NCBI RefSeq assembly: GCF_025264625.1
Contig: NZ_CP093313.1
Location: 6,386,001-6,450,000, forward strand
Length of the DNA: 64,000 nucleotides
From: Occallatibacter riparius
GTDB lineage: Bacteria; Acidobacteriota; Terriglobia; Terriglobales; Acidobacteriaceae
Direction: 5' to 3'
The translations under genes and the position numbers were made by a program. The first letter of the stretch is position 1, and each line of letters starts with the position of its first letter. The notes beneath the pieces are model-generated. The model saw only the letters and a program-made list of their open reading frames with translations. It ran no database searches and was not told the DNA's origin. Positions 26,147 to 34,722 of the stretch are shown here, piece after piece.

Positions 26147-27601
26147 ATGCCACCGACACTCGGCCGCACCGCTGCGCCCGTGGCCACACTCACTCCTCTT
26201 TGCGTCGACCTCGATGGAACGCTGGTCAAGTCCGACACTCTCCACGACTCGCTTCTCGTCCTTCTGCGTTCCCATCCATCTCAGGCGCTCCGCCTTCCTG
26301 CGCAGGTACTAAAAGGCAAAGCCGCATTCAAGGCATTCGTCACTGACTCCGTCAGCCTCGACGTCGCGCACCTTCCCTATAACCGTGAGCTGCTGCACTA
26401 CCTGCAGGCCGAGCGCGCCAAGGGCCGCGAGATCTATCTCGCCACCGGCGCCGACGTTCGCCTCGCACAGCGCGTAGCCGATCACCTCGGCATCTTCACC
26501 GGCGTGCTTGGAAGCGATGGCACCACCAACCTCACCGGCAAAAACAAGCTCGATCGCCTGCGCAGCCAGTTCCCTGACGGCGTCTTCGATTACATCGGCA
26601 ACGACACGCCCGATCTGCCTCTGCTCGCCCACTCTGAAGAGCCGATGGTTGCGAACCCCAGCCTGCGCCTTCGCCTCAGGATGCGCGCTTCCTCGGTGCA
26701 GCCCGCACGCAGATTCGATCAGCGCGCCAATCCCATCCGCTCCTTCATCAAGGCCATACGCGTTCACCAGTGGGCCAAGAACGCGCTCATCTTCTTTCCG
26801 CTTCTGCTCGCGCATCACCTGCGGCCCAAGCCGCTATCCGCCGCATTCCTGGCGTTCTGCAGCTTCAGCCTGGTAGCCTCGGCCACGTACATCATCAACG
26901 ACCTGCTCGACATCGAAGCCGACCGCCGTCACCGCCGCAAGCGCATGCGCCCCTTCGCAGCCGGCGATCTGTCTCTCGCTCAGGGCGTGGCGATCGTAAT
27001 CACATTCCTGGCTCTGGCGGCAGTAGGCACGCGCTTCATTGCGCCTGAATTCTCTCTCTGGCTGCTGCTCTATCTGGTCACCACGTTTGCGTACACCGCC
27101 TGGCTCAAGCGCATCCCTCTGGTCGACGTGCTGATCCTCTCAGGCCTGTACACGTTGCGTCTTCTTGCCGGAAGCGCCGCCACCTCCACCCCCATTTCGC
27201 ACTGGCTGGCCGGATTCTCCGTCTTCCTGTTCCTGTCGCTTGGCATAGTCAAGCGCTTTGCAGAGCTTGAAAACCTGCGCGCCAGTTCCATGGAGCCCAG
27301 CAACGGCCGCGGCTACTTCCTCAATGACATGGAGCAGTTGCGCACCTTCGGCACCTCCAGCGCCTACGCCGCCGTCGTCATCCTCGCCATCTATATCAGC
27401 GGCCGCGACGTCACCAAGCTCTATCACAATCCCGGATACCTCTGGCTGGTTGTGCCCCTCATGCTGCTCTGGCTCAATCGCGTATGGCTCCTCGCCTCGC
27501 GGGGCGAGCTCGATGAAGACCCTGTCGTCTTCGCCATCACCGACCGCATGAGTCTGCTGATCGGCGCCGCCACCGCCCTCATCGTCTTCCTCGCCAGCTA
27601 G
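26147..27601 (+). CDS. HAD phosphatase-UbiA prenyltransferase fusion (decaprenyl-P phosphoribosyltransferase-like)
   Basis: 484 aa; the start is fixed by a perfect AAGGAGG five bases before the ATG. Residues 15-180 are a HAD domain with all motifs: Asp21 in V-D-L-D-G-T-L, L-A-T-G near 98, Lys132/134, and G-N-D-T-P-D near 151-156. Residues 197-484 are a UbiA-type integral membrane enzyme of about eight segments with N251-D-L-L-D-I-E-A-D-R-R-H. The R-R-H-x-x-K-x-x-R-P continuation resembles mycobacterial decaprenyl-phosphate phosphoribosyltransferase Rv3806c rather than quinone prenyltransferases. Likely product: polyprenyl-phospho-ribose, with the HAD part removing a phosphate (inference). Divergent from the PKS operon. 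Confidence 0.85.
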   Translation: MPPTLGRTAAPVATLTPLCVDLDGTLVKSDTLHDSLLVLLRSHPSQALRLPAQVLKGKAAFKAFVTDSVSLDVAHLPYNRELLHYLQAERAKGREIYLATGADVRLAQRVADHLGIFTGVLGSDGTTNLTGKNKLDRLRSQFPDGVFDYIGNDTPDLPLLAHSEEPMVANPSLRLRLRMRASSVQPARRFDQRANPIRSFIKAIRVHQWAKNALIFFPLLLAHHLRPKPLSAAFLAFCSFSLVASATYIINDLLDIEADRRHRRKRMRPFAAGDLSLAQGVAIVITFLALAAVGTRFIAPEFSLWLLLYLVTTFAYTAWLKRIPLVDVLILSGLYTLRLLAGSAATSTPISHWLAGFSVFLFLSLGIVKRFAELENLRASSMEPSNGRGYFLNDMEQLRTFGTSSAYAAVVILAIYISGRDVTKLYHNPGYLWLVVPLMLLWLNRVWLLASRGELDEDPVVFAITDRMSLLIGAATALIVFLAS

Positions 27602-27813
27602 CCGCAAATCGTCCCCCGGCGCAAACCCAGCCCACCTCCGCCTGCCTCCCCTGACATATCTGACAGATGAAGACTGTCCTTCCCCTAGCAACAATTGCAC
27701 CCCAGGGCGGAAAAGGCCCGTGTGTCGGCGGCCGGAATGCGACCCAAAGCATTCCGAGACAACCGCCCGTGTCCACGCCGATCAACAGAAGGCGAAAGAA
27801 AGGAAGTACCGCA

Positions 27814-28557
27814 ATGCTGAAGTTTTACCTCGCAAATGCGACCAGGCCCAGGAGAATCGCGCTCGGCGTGTTCGCAGCCGCAATCACGTTGTGCGCCGTA
27901 CCCCGCATGCAGGCAGCCGACAAGCAGTCCGATGAAGAGACCCTGCAGAAGGCCAACCTCGTTCTTTCCGGCATGCTCGCCGGCGACACCATCCCGGCCG
28001 ACGTGCTCGCCCGAACCAAATGCGTTGTCGTTGTGCCCGGCATGAAGAAGTTTGGAGTGGGTATCGGTGGAAGCGGCGGCCGCGGCCCCATGCTCTGCCG
28101 CGAAGGCGACGACTTCAAAGGCAAGTGGTCCACCCCTGCCATGATGACCATCGGCGGCGCCAGCATTGGCGTGCAGCTTGGCGGATCGTCCACTGATCTC
28201 GTTCTTCTCGTCATGGAAAAGAAGGTCGTCAACCAGATTCTCAGCGGAAAAACCAAGATGGGCACTGACGCGACAGCCGCAGCCGGGCCCAGCGGTGCGA
28301 CTGCCGGTGGAGCAGCCGACGCAGACGTCTACTCCTATGGCAGAGCCAAGGGCATGTTCGCCGGTGTCTCCATCAGCGGCGCCACCGTCTCGCCCGACAA
28401 TGATGCCAACAACCGCCTCTATACTGACAACCCCGACGCCAGTTCCATCGTGCGCGGCACTAGCGTCAAGCCGACGCCGGCAGGCCAGAAATTGGTCACA
28501 TTACTCGACAACAAGACCGCCGCGAAAGCCAAGAGCAGCGCGGGCAAGCCCAAGTAA
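27814..28557 (+). CDS. SYLF-domain lipid-binding protein
   Basis: 247 aa from the ATG at 27814 (AAAGGAAG eight bases upstream); the frame opens at 27667 without a better start. A signal peptide covers residues about 1-34 (cleavage near Gln-Ala-Ala-Asp). The rest is a SYLF/YSC84 domain with V-V-V-P-G-M-K-K-F-G-V-G-I-G-G-S-G-G-R-G and a G-G-A-S-I-G-V-Q-L-G-G segment. Such domains bind phosphoinositides in eukaryotes; bacterial members are exported and of unknown role. Confidence 0.85.
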   Translation: MLKFYLANATRPRRIALGVFAAAITLCAVPRMQAADKQSDEETLQKANLVLSGMLAGDTIPADVLARTKCVVVVPGMKKFGVGIGGSGGRGPMLCREGDDFKGKWSTPAMMTIGGASIGVQLGGSSTDLVLLVMEKKVVNQILSGKTKMGTDATAAAGPSGATAGGAADADVYSYGRAKGMFAGVSISGATVSPDNDANNRLYTDNPDASSIVRGTSVKPTPAGQKLVTLLDNKTAAKAKSSAGKPK

Positions 28558-28588
28558 CGAACGAATCATTGCAGTCTCGTCCATATAA

Positions 28589-28619
28589 AAGCCCTGCGGG
28601 CAATCCACCCGCAGGGCTT
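28589..28619 (+). terminator. Rho-independent terminator after SYLF gene
   Basis: A 12-bp perfect stem (28589-28600 with 28608-28619), seven-base loop, then ATCTCATT. It lies 31 bp beyond the stop and may serve the convergent dnaJ operon as well. Confidence 0.75.
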
Positions 28620-28639
28620 ATCTCATTCAATGACCCACC

Positions 28640-28671
28640 TGACCACCTGATCACATGGCCACTCGACCACC
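28640..28671. repeat. Octamer tandem run TGACCACC (4 units) ending at the dnaJ stop
   Basis: TGACCACC, TGATCACA, TGGCCACT, CGACCACC. The last base of the run is the first base of the dnaJ stop codon complement. Confidence 0.65.
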
Positions 28672-29801
28672 TAATTGAACAGGTCCTTCATCTTCTCCAG
28701 CAAGCTCGGCGAAGTCGGCTTGTTCTCCACGCTCAGCAGTTCACTGAGCCTGTGCACCACCTCGCGCTGTTGCCGTGACAGCTTCCGCGGCACCTGCACA
28801 ATCACCTTCACCACCAGGTCGCCGTGTCCCTTGCCGTGTAGCACCGGCACGCCGCGCCCGCGGATTCGGATTTCCTTGCCACTCTGCGTTCCTTCAGGAA
28901 TCTTGAGCGTCACCGCCCCATCGATGGCCTGAATTTCGATCTCCGCTCCCAGCGCCGCCTGCGGAAAGCTGATCGGCACCACGCAGCGCAAATCGTGTCC
29001 ATCGCGCTCGAAGAAATCGTGCGGCTGAATCGACAGCACCACATAGAGATCGCCGCGCGGCCCATTCGTCCGGCCCGCATCGCCTTCACCCGCATACCGG
29101 ATCCGCGTGCCGTCTTCCACGCCCGGCGGCACCTTTACCGTAAGCTTCAATTCCTTGCTCACGCGCGTTTCGCCGCGGCAGGTCTGGCACGGGTCGCCAA
29201 TAATCGATCCCGTTCCGCCGCACGCGGAACATGTCCGAGCCACGCTGAAAAATCCCTGCTGGTAGCGAATCTGACCGCGTCCCTGGCAGTGCGTACACAC
29301 GCTGGGCCCCCGGCCTGAAGCGCTGCCGCGCCCCGCGCAAGTGGGACAGCTCTCCAGCCGGCGAATCTTGACCTCGGTCTCCTTGCCGAAGATCGCATCT
29401 TCAAACTCAATCGACAGGTCGAAGCGCAGATCGTCGCCGCGCTGCTGGCGCGATGCTCTTCCACCGCCACCGCCGCCCATGTTGAACATCTCGCCGAATA
29501 AGTCGCCGAAGATGTCGCCCAGGTCCACACTTCCTGAAAATCCCTGGAATCCGCCGCCCGCACCGGCAGCGCCCACGCCCGCGTGACCAAACCGGTCATA
29601 CGCCGCGCGCTTATCCGGATCACACAGAACCTGGTAGGCTTCGCTGGCTTCCTTGAATTTTTCCTCGGCCGCGTGATCGCCGGGATTGCGGTCAGGGTGA
29701 AACTTCAGCGCCAGCTTGCGATAGGCGCTCTTCAGCTCCTGGTCGCTGGCAGTGCGGGACACACCCAGCACCTCATAGTAATCGGCTTTGCTCACAGTCA
29801 C
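28671..29801 (-). CDS. dnaJ: Chaperone protein DnaJ
   Basis: 376 aa. J domain with H35-P-D motif, Gly/Phe-rich linker (about 75-115), four zinc repeats C-P-T-C-A-G-R-G, C-T-H-C-Q-G-R-G, C-S-A-C-G-G-T-G and C-Q-T-C-R-G-E-T (the last lacks the final Gly), and the C-terminal substrate-binding domains. Start is a GTG at 29801 or a second GTG at 29795. One base separates the first GTG from the grpE stop, so translation is probably coupled. Co-chaperone stimulating DnaK; dnaK itself is not in the window. Confidence 0.96.
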   Translation of the reverse strand: MTVSKADYYEVLGVSRTASDQELKSAYRKLALKFHPDRNPGDHAAEEKFKEASEAYQVLCDPDKRAAYDRFGHAGVGAAGAGGGFQGFSGSVDLGDIFGDLFGEMFNMGGGGGGRASRQQRGDDLRFDLSIEFEDAIFGKETEVKIRRLESCPTCAGRGSASGRGPSVCTHCQGRGQIRYQQGFFSVARTCSACGGTGSIIGDPCQTCRGETRVSKELKLTVKVPPGVEDGTRIRYAGEGDAGRTNGPRGDLYVVLSIQPHDFFERDGHDLRCVVPISFPQAALGAEIEIQAIDGAVTLKIPEGTQSGKEIRIRGRGVPVLHGKGHGDLVVKVIVQVPRKLSRQQREVVHRLSELLSVENKPTSPSLLEKMKDLFN

Positions 29802-29802
29802 T

Positions 29803-30468
29803 TTATTCTACCGTCTGTTTTGGATTGGACACGACGCGCACCAGCGCCGGGCGCAGCAGCTTCTCGCGGATCTTGTACCCGCGCCGAATCTCCTCGGCAA
29901 CGTGCTGATCCGGCAAATCGAGCCGCTCCACCGAGCCCAGCGCCTCGTGATGATGCGGGTTGAACTCCTCGCCCACGGCGGCCACCGGAGTCACGTTCAT
30001 CTGACGCAGAATCTCTTCCATCTGCTTCACAATCAATTCCACGCCCGAGCGCATCTGCTCAACCGTACCCGTCGCCTTCAGCGCCAGTTCGAAATTGTCC
30101 AGCACCGGCAGAAACTGCTCCACCGCACCGGCTGTCGCGTAATCACGATAATCAGCCTTCTCGCGCTCTGCCCGCTTGCGCGCGTTCTCAAACTCGGCCT
30201 GCATGCGCGCCAGCCGATCCACAAGCTGATCGCGCTCCGCTTTCAACTGGTCGTACTGCGACCGCGGCACCGTCTCCTCGGCAGCACTCTCCACCGACTG
30301 CGGGTCGGCTGCGCTAGCAGATTCCGCGCCGGCCGCAGCCTCCGTCCCGGCATCGGGAACCGTAGCAGCCTCACTCGCGGCGGCATCGTTTGCGGCGTTC
30401 TCTGCGGTCTGTGCTGAACCAAGGTCGTTCGTTGCTACTTCCTTCTTCGCTGCTTCCTGTTTTGACAT
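29803..30468 (-). CDS. grpE: Nucleotide exchange factor GrpE
   Basis: 221 aa from the ATG at 30468 (GGAGAGG just upstream). An Ala/Glu-rich disordered N-terminus (1-65) precedes the long dimerisation coiled coil (about 66-130, E-F-E-N-A-R-K-R-A-E-R-E-K) and the beta-wing head with the D-N-F-E-L-A-L and H-H-E-A-L signatures. It releases ADP from DnaK. Between hrcA and dnaJ in the same operon. Confidence 0.95.
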   Translation of the reverse strand: MSKQEAAKKEVATNDLGSAQTAENAANDAAASEAATVPDAGTEAAAGAESASAADPQSVESAAEETVPRSQYDQLKAERDQLVDRLARMQAEFENARKRAEREKADYRDYATAGAVEQFLPVLDNFELALKATGTVEQMRSGVELIVKQMEEILRQMNVTPVAAVGEEFNPHHHEALGSVERLDLPDQHVAEEIRRGYKIREKLLRPALVRVVSNPKQTVE

Positions 30469-30622
30469 ACCTCTCCGAAATCTCCGCAACATAAGTCAGT
30501 TATCTCAATTCTAGTTTTCCGCCGCGTTTCAATTAGATGTGCGACCGGCAACTTGGTCGCCAGCGGCCGGTTCTCGGGGACCGGGAACCGGGAAGGGATG
30601 CCGTTCCCTCAGAGTACGCTGG

Positions 30623-31711
30623 TCAATCGGCCGGACCTTCGAGAATCCGCTCCGAGAGCTGCGCGATGTACCGCACAGCGTGGATCATCTCCTGGTACTG
30701 CATCCGCGTGGGAGCGATCACCGCCACCGTGCCGAGACTTGTATTGCCCAGCCTCGCCGGCGACCCGATCAGCACCAGGTCCTGCATGGCCGGGGACGCC
30801 TGCTCCAGACCCACCACCACCCGAACCTCCTGCTGCCGCCCGTCCACATACGCGGTCAGCAACTCCACCAGCCGCTGCTTTGCCTCCAGTGCCACCAGCA
30901 TCTGCCGCAGCCGTTCGCGATCCACCTCTGCGCCGATAAGGTTCGCCATTCCGTCCACATACAGCGTGATGCCCGAATCGGCGGCCAGCGCGCCCTTCCT
31001 GCAAAGCTCCTCCACTGAGGTCAAAAGCTCCTGGTACGCCTGGCGTTCCACCTCCATCCGCCTGGCTACCTCGGCCCGGATCCGCTCCACAGGCCACCCG
31101 CGGAAGTTCTCGTTCAAATAACGCCCGGCAGTTTCCAGCTCCACATGCGACAGGTCCCGATCAATCCCAAGCACCCGGTCCTGCACCACGCCCGACTGCG
31201 TAACCAGCACCGCCAGAACCCGATTCGCCGCCAGACGCGAAAAATGAATATGCTCCAGAATCTGCGTACCCGTCGAACTCGCCAGCGCCACACCCAGCCC
31301 GCTCGACAGCAGCGCCAGCACCTGCGACGTCCGCTCCAGGTACTCGTGTGTGCTCGACACTCCGCTGAAGCTGTCCTCAATTTGCTCGCGGCGCTCCTCG
31401 CTGAAAGGATTCACCACCGGACCCGGCTGCACGCCCGGCATGATCTTGCCCGGGTGCGTAATCTGCTCCACATAGAACCGAAAAGCAGCCGCCGTCGGAA
31501 TGCGCCCCGCCGAAGTATGCGGCTGCTCCAGCAGCCCCCCTTCCGACAGTTGCGCCATCACGTTGCGGATCGTCGCCGAGCTCAGTCCCTCGCGACTGGC
31601 AAACGTCTGCGCCACCGCCTGCGACGGCACTGGTTCGCCTGTGGCGATATACAGCTCGATGATGGCCGTTAACACCAGCCGCTCGCGCGGGCTGATGCGC
31701 ATGTCCGACAT
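30623..31711 (-). CDS. hrcA: Heat-inducible transcriptional repressor HrcA
   Basis: 362 aa. N-terminal winged helix (about 8-80; L-S-S-A-T-I-R-N-V-M-A-x-L and P-H-T-S-A-G-R-I-P-T are HrcA hallmarks), then the GAF-like and C-terminal dimerisation domains. HrcA represses class I heat-shock genes at the CIRCE element. It heads the hrcA-grpE-dnaJ operon. The canonical CIRCE sequence was searched for by eye upstream and not found. Confidence 0.95.
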   Translation of the reverse strand: MSDMRISPRERLVLTAIIELYIATGEPVPSQAVAQTFASREGLSSATIRNVMAQLSEGGLLEQPHTSAGRIPTAAAFRFYVEQITHPGKIMPGVQPGPVVNPFSEERREQIEDSFSGVSSTHEYLERTSQVLALLSSGLGVALASSTGTQILEHIHFSRLAANRVLAVLVTQSGVVQDRVLGIDRDLSHVELETAGRYLNENFRGWPVERIRAEVARRMEVERQAYQELLTSVEELCRKGALAADSGITLYVDGMANLIGAEVDRERLRQMLVALEAKQRLVELLTAYVDGRQQEVRVVVGLEQASPAMQDLVLIGSPARLGNTSLGTVAVIAPTRMQYQEMIHAVRYIAQLSERILEGPAD

Positions 31712-31816
31712 AACTCCAGGCTCCTCGTCGAAGCGGTTCCCGACCCATCCCCGCCAGAGCGCCTGCCTTTCAGATGCGTCCAGGCATGCCGATCAGGTGG
31801 AGAACCCCCTCATAAA

Positions 31817-31845
31817 GTTTAAGGATGCGCAAATTTGACTGTCAA
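31817..31845 (-). promoter_or_regulatory. Promoter of the hrcA-grpE-dnaJ operon
   Basis: Minus strand TTGACA (31845-31840), 17 bp, TTAAAC (31822-31817), about 105 bp before the hrcA start. The -35 is embedded in the perfect palindrome TTGAC-A-GTCAA, which could be an operator. No CIRCE-type TTAGCACTC/GAGTGCTAA pair is present. Confidence 0.55.
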
Positions 31846-31900
31846 GATGTAACAACAAGACACTCAACCTTGTCTGCCCCCTGGCACACGCGCTCCGTGC

Positions 31901-31975
31901 CCCATCCTGTCGCCTTGCTCGGGGTCCCCATCGACAGGTCTTCGTCGATGGGGTGGTTGCGGGCGACAGGGTGGG
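31901..31975. repeat. Nested-palindrome dispersed repeat R3, copy 1
   Basis: Outer arms CCCATCCTGTCGCC / GGGCGACAGGGTGGG and inner arms CCCCATCGAC / GTCGATGGGG around GGTCTTC. Related copies are at 39935-39985 (partial) and 58163-58265. Confidence 0.6.
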
Positions 31976-32111
31976 AAACCACGAAAATAACCCGGCCCTC
32001 CTCCCCTTTACCTCCTTCGCTTACTTCCACTTACCGTCACCAAAGCAACCGAATGTACCTTCTCCACGCTCTATCCCATTGTGAATAGAACGTGAACGGA
32101 GGCGATTCACC

Positions 32112-32660
32112 GTGGCAAAAAACGGCAACAAGGGGCTCGCGAACCCCATTCAGCTCAAGCCAATTCAAAAGGATGAAGGCCTTCTCCAGGTCATCGTGGA
32201 GACGCCGAAAGGCAGCCGCAACAAGTTCTCCTACGACCCCGACCAGAAGGTCTTCATGCTTAAGAAGGTCCTTCCCGCAGGCATGGTCTTCCCCTACGAC
32301 TTCGGCTTCCTTCCCCAGACCCTCGCGGATGACGGCGACCCTCTCGACGTCCTGCTCCTAATGGACGAGCCTGCCTACCCTGGCGTAGTGGTCCGCGCCC
32401 GCCTCATCGGCGTCATCGAGGGCGAGCAGATCGACGGCAAAAAGAGAACCCGCAATGACCGCCTGCTGGCCGTGGCAGAAGTCAATCACTTCTACGCTGA
32501 CATCAAAAAACACAGCGACCTCCCCGACCAGTGGCTAAAGGAGCTTCAGGAGTTCTTCGTCAACTACCACAAGCTGGAGGGCAAAGAGTACAGACTGCTG
32601 GGCTGCAAAGACACCAGCCAAGCCAGGCACCTGATTAAGCAGGCCCGCGAAGCTGCCTGA
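32112..32660 (+). CDS. ppa: Inorganic pyrophosphatase (family I)
   Basis: 182 aa, typical soluble family I length. GTG start at 32112 with GGAGG nine bases upstream. The active-site signature D-D-G-D-P-L-D-V-L is at about 75-83, with further metal-binding Asp and Lys residues at D-G-K-K-R-T-R-N-D. It hydrolyses pyrophosphate to two phosphates in the cytosol. Family assignment is secure. Confidence 0.95.
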   Translation: MAKNGNKGLANPIQLKPIQKDEGLLQVIVETPKGSRNKFSYDPDQKVFMLKKVLPAGMVFPYDFGFLPQTLADDGDPLDVLLLMDEPAYPGVVVRARLIGVIEGEQIDGKKRTRNDRLLAVAEVNHFYADIKKHSDLPDQWLKELQEFFVNYHKLEGKEYRLLGCKDTSQARHLIKQAREAA

Positions 32661-32712
32661 ACCTGCTAATACTGTGGAGCTTCAACGCTGAAAAGCTCTG
32701 GTCAGGGAGCTT

Positions 32713-32790
32713 CGTATCAGGGGCTGCCTTTAGGCAGCCCGACTTCCAGCAAGAGGATGAGGGCTTTAGCCCCCGAGGGACTTAAGAGGG
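32713..32790. repeat. Two-hairpin dispersed repeat R2, copy 1
   Basis: Hairpin GGGCTGCC-TTTA-GGCAGCCC (32721-32740) followed 20 bp later by GGGC-TTTA-GCCC (32761-32772) and CCGAGG. The same architecture occurs at 35784-35850. It may also end ppa transcription. Confidence 0.6.
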
Positions 32791-32799
32791 AGACACACC

Positions 32800-33144
32800 G
32801 TGACCGAATACATTCTCAGATTCCTCATCGGCGGCGCGGTCGTCTCTTTCTTCGCGGTCCTCGCGGAGATGGTTCGGCCCAAAAGCTTTGCCGGCCTGTT
32901 CAGCGCCGCGCCCTCCATCGCCCTCGCCACCATCGGCATCACCATCGCCCGCCACGGCGTCGACTACGCCGCCACCGAATCGCGCACCATGCTCTTCGCC
33001 GCAGCCGGATTCTTCTGTTACGCCAGCGCGTGCAGCTGGCTCCTCGTACATAAAAAGGTCCGCGCCCTCACCGCCACCGCCGCCCTCCTGCCGGTCTGGT
33101 TCGCCGTCTCCTTCGGACTCCTCTATCTGGTGAACCGCCCGTGA
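32800..33144 (+). CDS. DUF3147-type small membrane protein
   Basis: 114 aa from a GTG with GGGAG eight bases upstream. Four membrane segments; the pattern R-F-L-I-G-G-A-V-V-S-F and G-L-F-S-A-A-P-S-I-A-L resembles its downstream partner and DUF3147 proteins. Its stop overlaps the start of that partner (GTGA). Function unknown; a tandem heteromeric transporter-like pair is conceivable. Confidence 0.65.
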   Translation: MTEYILRFLIGGAVVSFFAVLAEMVRPKSFAGLFSAAPSIALATIGITIARHGVDYAATESRTMLFAAAGFFCYASACSWLLVHKKVRALTATAALLPVWFAVSFGLLYLVNRP

Positions 33145-33608
33145 TCGTTCAGATCAAGTTCGAGTCCATCAAAGGAATCAAGCCGACCGAGTGGATCGTC
33201 CGGTTCTTCTTCGGCGGAGCCGTCTGCATCTTTGCCGGACTCATGTCCAAATGGTTCGGCCCCGAAATCGGCGGTCTCTTCCTCGCCTTCCCCGCTATCT
33301 TCCCCGCCAGCGCCAGCCTCGTCGAAGCCCACGAAAAGCAGCACAAAGCCCGCGAAGGCATGGACGGCACCGCCCGCGGCCGCACCGTCGCTGGCATCGA
33401 CGCCGCCGGCGCCGCCATCGGCTGCATCGGCCTGGCCGGATTCGCCCTCCTCTGCTGGCTCCTCCTGCCCCGCCTCGCCCCCATCGCGGTCTTTGCCCTC
33501 GCCACCCTCGCGTGGCTCATCCTCTCCATCGCCTTCTGGCTATTGCGCAAGTCCCGTCTCCTCCGCACCCGCCGCACCAACGCGAGACACGCCTTCCGCG
33601 CCTCCTGA
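33141..33608 (+). CDS. DUF3147-type membrane protein, second of pair
   Basis: 155 aa from the GTG at 33141, overlapping the previous stop. Begins with a short cytoplasmic segment, then R-F-F-F-G-G-A-V-C-I-F and G-L-F-L-A-F-P-A-I-F-P-A-S repeat the motifs of the first protein. A polar loop rich in His, Lys and Glu (about 53-80) is followed by two more membrane segments. Function unknown. Confidence 0.65.
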   Translation: MIVQIKFESIKGIKPTEWIVRFFFGGAVCIFAGLMSKWFGPEIGGLFLAFPAIFPASASLVEAHEKQHKAREGMDGTARGRTVAGIDAAGAAIGCIGLAGFALLCWLLLPRLAPIAVFALATLAWLILSIAFWLLRKSRLLRTRRTNARHAFRAS

Positions 33609-33681
33609 CCCTTTGTCCCTCCTGTCCCTTTGTCCCTATTCCCTGTTCCCTATTCCCTGTTCCCTGTTCCCTGTTCCCTGC
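33609..33681. repeat. Heptamer run CCCTRTT preceded by GTCCCTTT units
   Basis: Octamer-like GTCCCTTT/GTCCCTCCT units followed by CCCTATT, CCCTGTT, CCCTATT, then three CCCTGTT. It starts one base after the stop of the second DUF3147 gene and ends 22 bp before the next start. Confidence 0.8.
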
Positions 33682-33702
33682 CGTATTGCTACCCTTGAAC
33701 CT

Positions 33703-34653
33703 ATGCGAAGGCTCCCCGCCATCCTGCTCCTTCATACCCTTGCGTTCCTTTCCCCCGCTCTGCACGCCCAGACCGCCCCCGCACCCTCCCGATCCGATGC
33801 CGAAGCAGGCTGGCGCAAGCAACTGGAAACCTGGCGCGCCCAGCGCGAGCATGAAATCTCCGCCCCTGACGGATGGCTCACCCTCGTGGCCCTCGACTGG
33901 CTCAAACCGGGCGTAAACACCATCGGCAGCGCGGCCGACAACAGCGTTCGCATTCCCAATGCCCCCGACCACGTCGGCCTGCTCACCGTCTCCGGCAAGA
34001 CCGTGCAGCTTCTCGCTCCCCACGACGGCTTCCCATCCGACCTCAAGCTTGACAACGGCCCCGCCCGCGAAGGCCCCCTCAGCGCGGACGACCGACACCC
34101 CTCCACCTTCACCTGGCACAGCCTCACCATGGTCATCCTGCCCCGCGGTGACCGCTACGCCGTGCGCGTCAAAGACGCCAACTCCTCCGCCCGCACCACC
34201 TTTCACGGACTGCACTGGTACGCCCCCGACCTCCACTACACGGTCGAAGCCAAGTGGATACCCTCCAACCCGCCGCGTTCCCTCAAAATCCCCACCGTCG
34301 TCGGCACCGTCCTCACCCTCCCCGCCCCCGGCACAGCCGAGTTCACGCTCAACGGCAAGACCCTGCGCCTCGAACCCGTCCTCGAGTCCCCCGACGACAC
34401 GGCCCTCTTCTTCATCCTTCGCGACGAGACCAGCAAAACCACCACCTACCAGGCCGGCCGCTTTCTCCGCACCAACTTCCCTGACCACGGTCTGAAAAAT
34501 CCCGGCACCCTGATCATCGACTTCAACCAGATCTACAACCCGCCCTGCGCCTACACCCCCTACGCCACCTGCCCGCTTCCACCCGAGCAGAACCGCCTCC
34601 CAGTCCCCATCGAAGCCGGCGAGCAGCGCTACAGCCAGAGCCAAAGCCAGTAG
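33703..34653 (+). CDS. DUF1684 secreted protein
   Basis: 316 aa from the ATG at 33703 where a signal peptide starts (cleavage near Leu-His-Ala-Gln, residue 23). The DUF1684 signature is complete: W-R-x-x-R-E near 45, D-G-W-L-T-L-V-A-L-D-W-L near 55-66, and the C-terminal D-F-N-x-x-Y-N-P-P-C-A-Y followed by C-P-L-P-P and I-x-A-G-E. No biochemical role is established for this family. The upstream open frame through the repeat is not coding. Confidence 0.85.
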   Translation: MRRLPAILLLHTLAFLSPALHAQTAPAPSRSDAEAGWRKQLETWRAQREHEISAPDGWLTLVALDWLKPGVNTIGSAADNSVRIPNAPDHVGLLTVSGKTVQLLAPHDGFPSDLKLDNGPAREGPLSADDRHPSTFTWHSLTMVILPRGDRYAVRVKDANSSARTTFHGLHWYAPDLHYTVEAKWIPSNPPRSLKIPTVVGTVLTLPAPGTAEFTLNGKTLRLEPVLESPDDTALFFILRDETSKTTTYQAGRFLRTNFPDHGLKNPGTLIIDFNQIYNPPCAYTPYATCPLPPEQNRLPVPIEAGEQRYSQSQSQ

Positions 34654-34722
34654 CCGGCAGCGGACGGCTAAGAGCTACTGGCCACAAGCTCCCGGCGGCA
34701 TGTTGGATACTAGATACAAGCC

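Larger units (their letters stand above)
31712..32111. other. 400-bp divergent region between hrcA and ppa
   Basis: No gene is seen. It contains the hrcA promoter (31817-31845) and a nested-palindrome dispersed repeat (31901-31975). On the plus side there is a GGAGG ribosome binding site for ppa. Confidence 0.55.

Noticed and set aside
31712..32111. CIRCE operator upstream of hrcA
   Set aside because: No TTAGCACTC/GAGTGCTAA pair or close variant is visible on either strand.
33609..33681. Possible CRISPR array
   Set aside because: Units are 7-8 bases with no spacers of constant length, and no cas genes are present.
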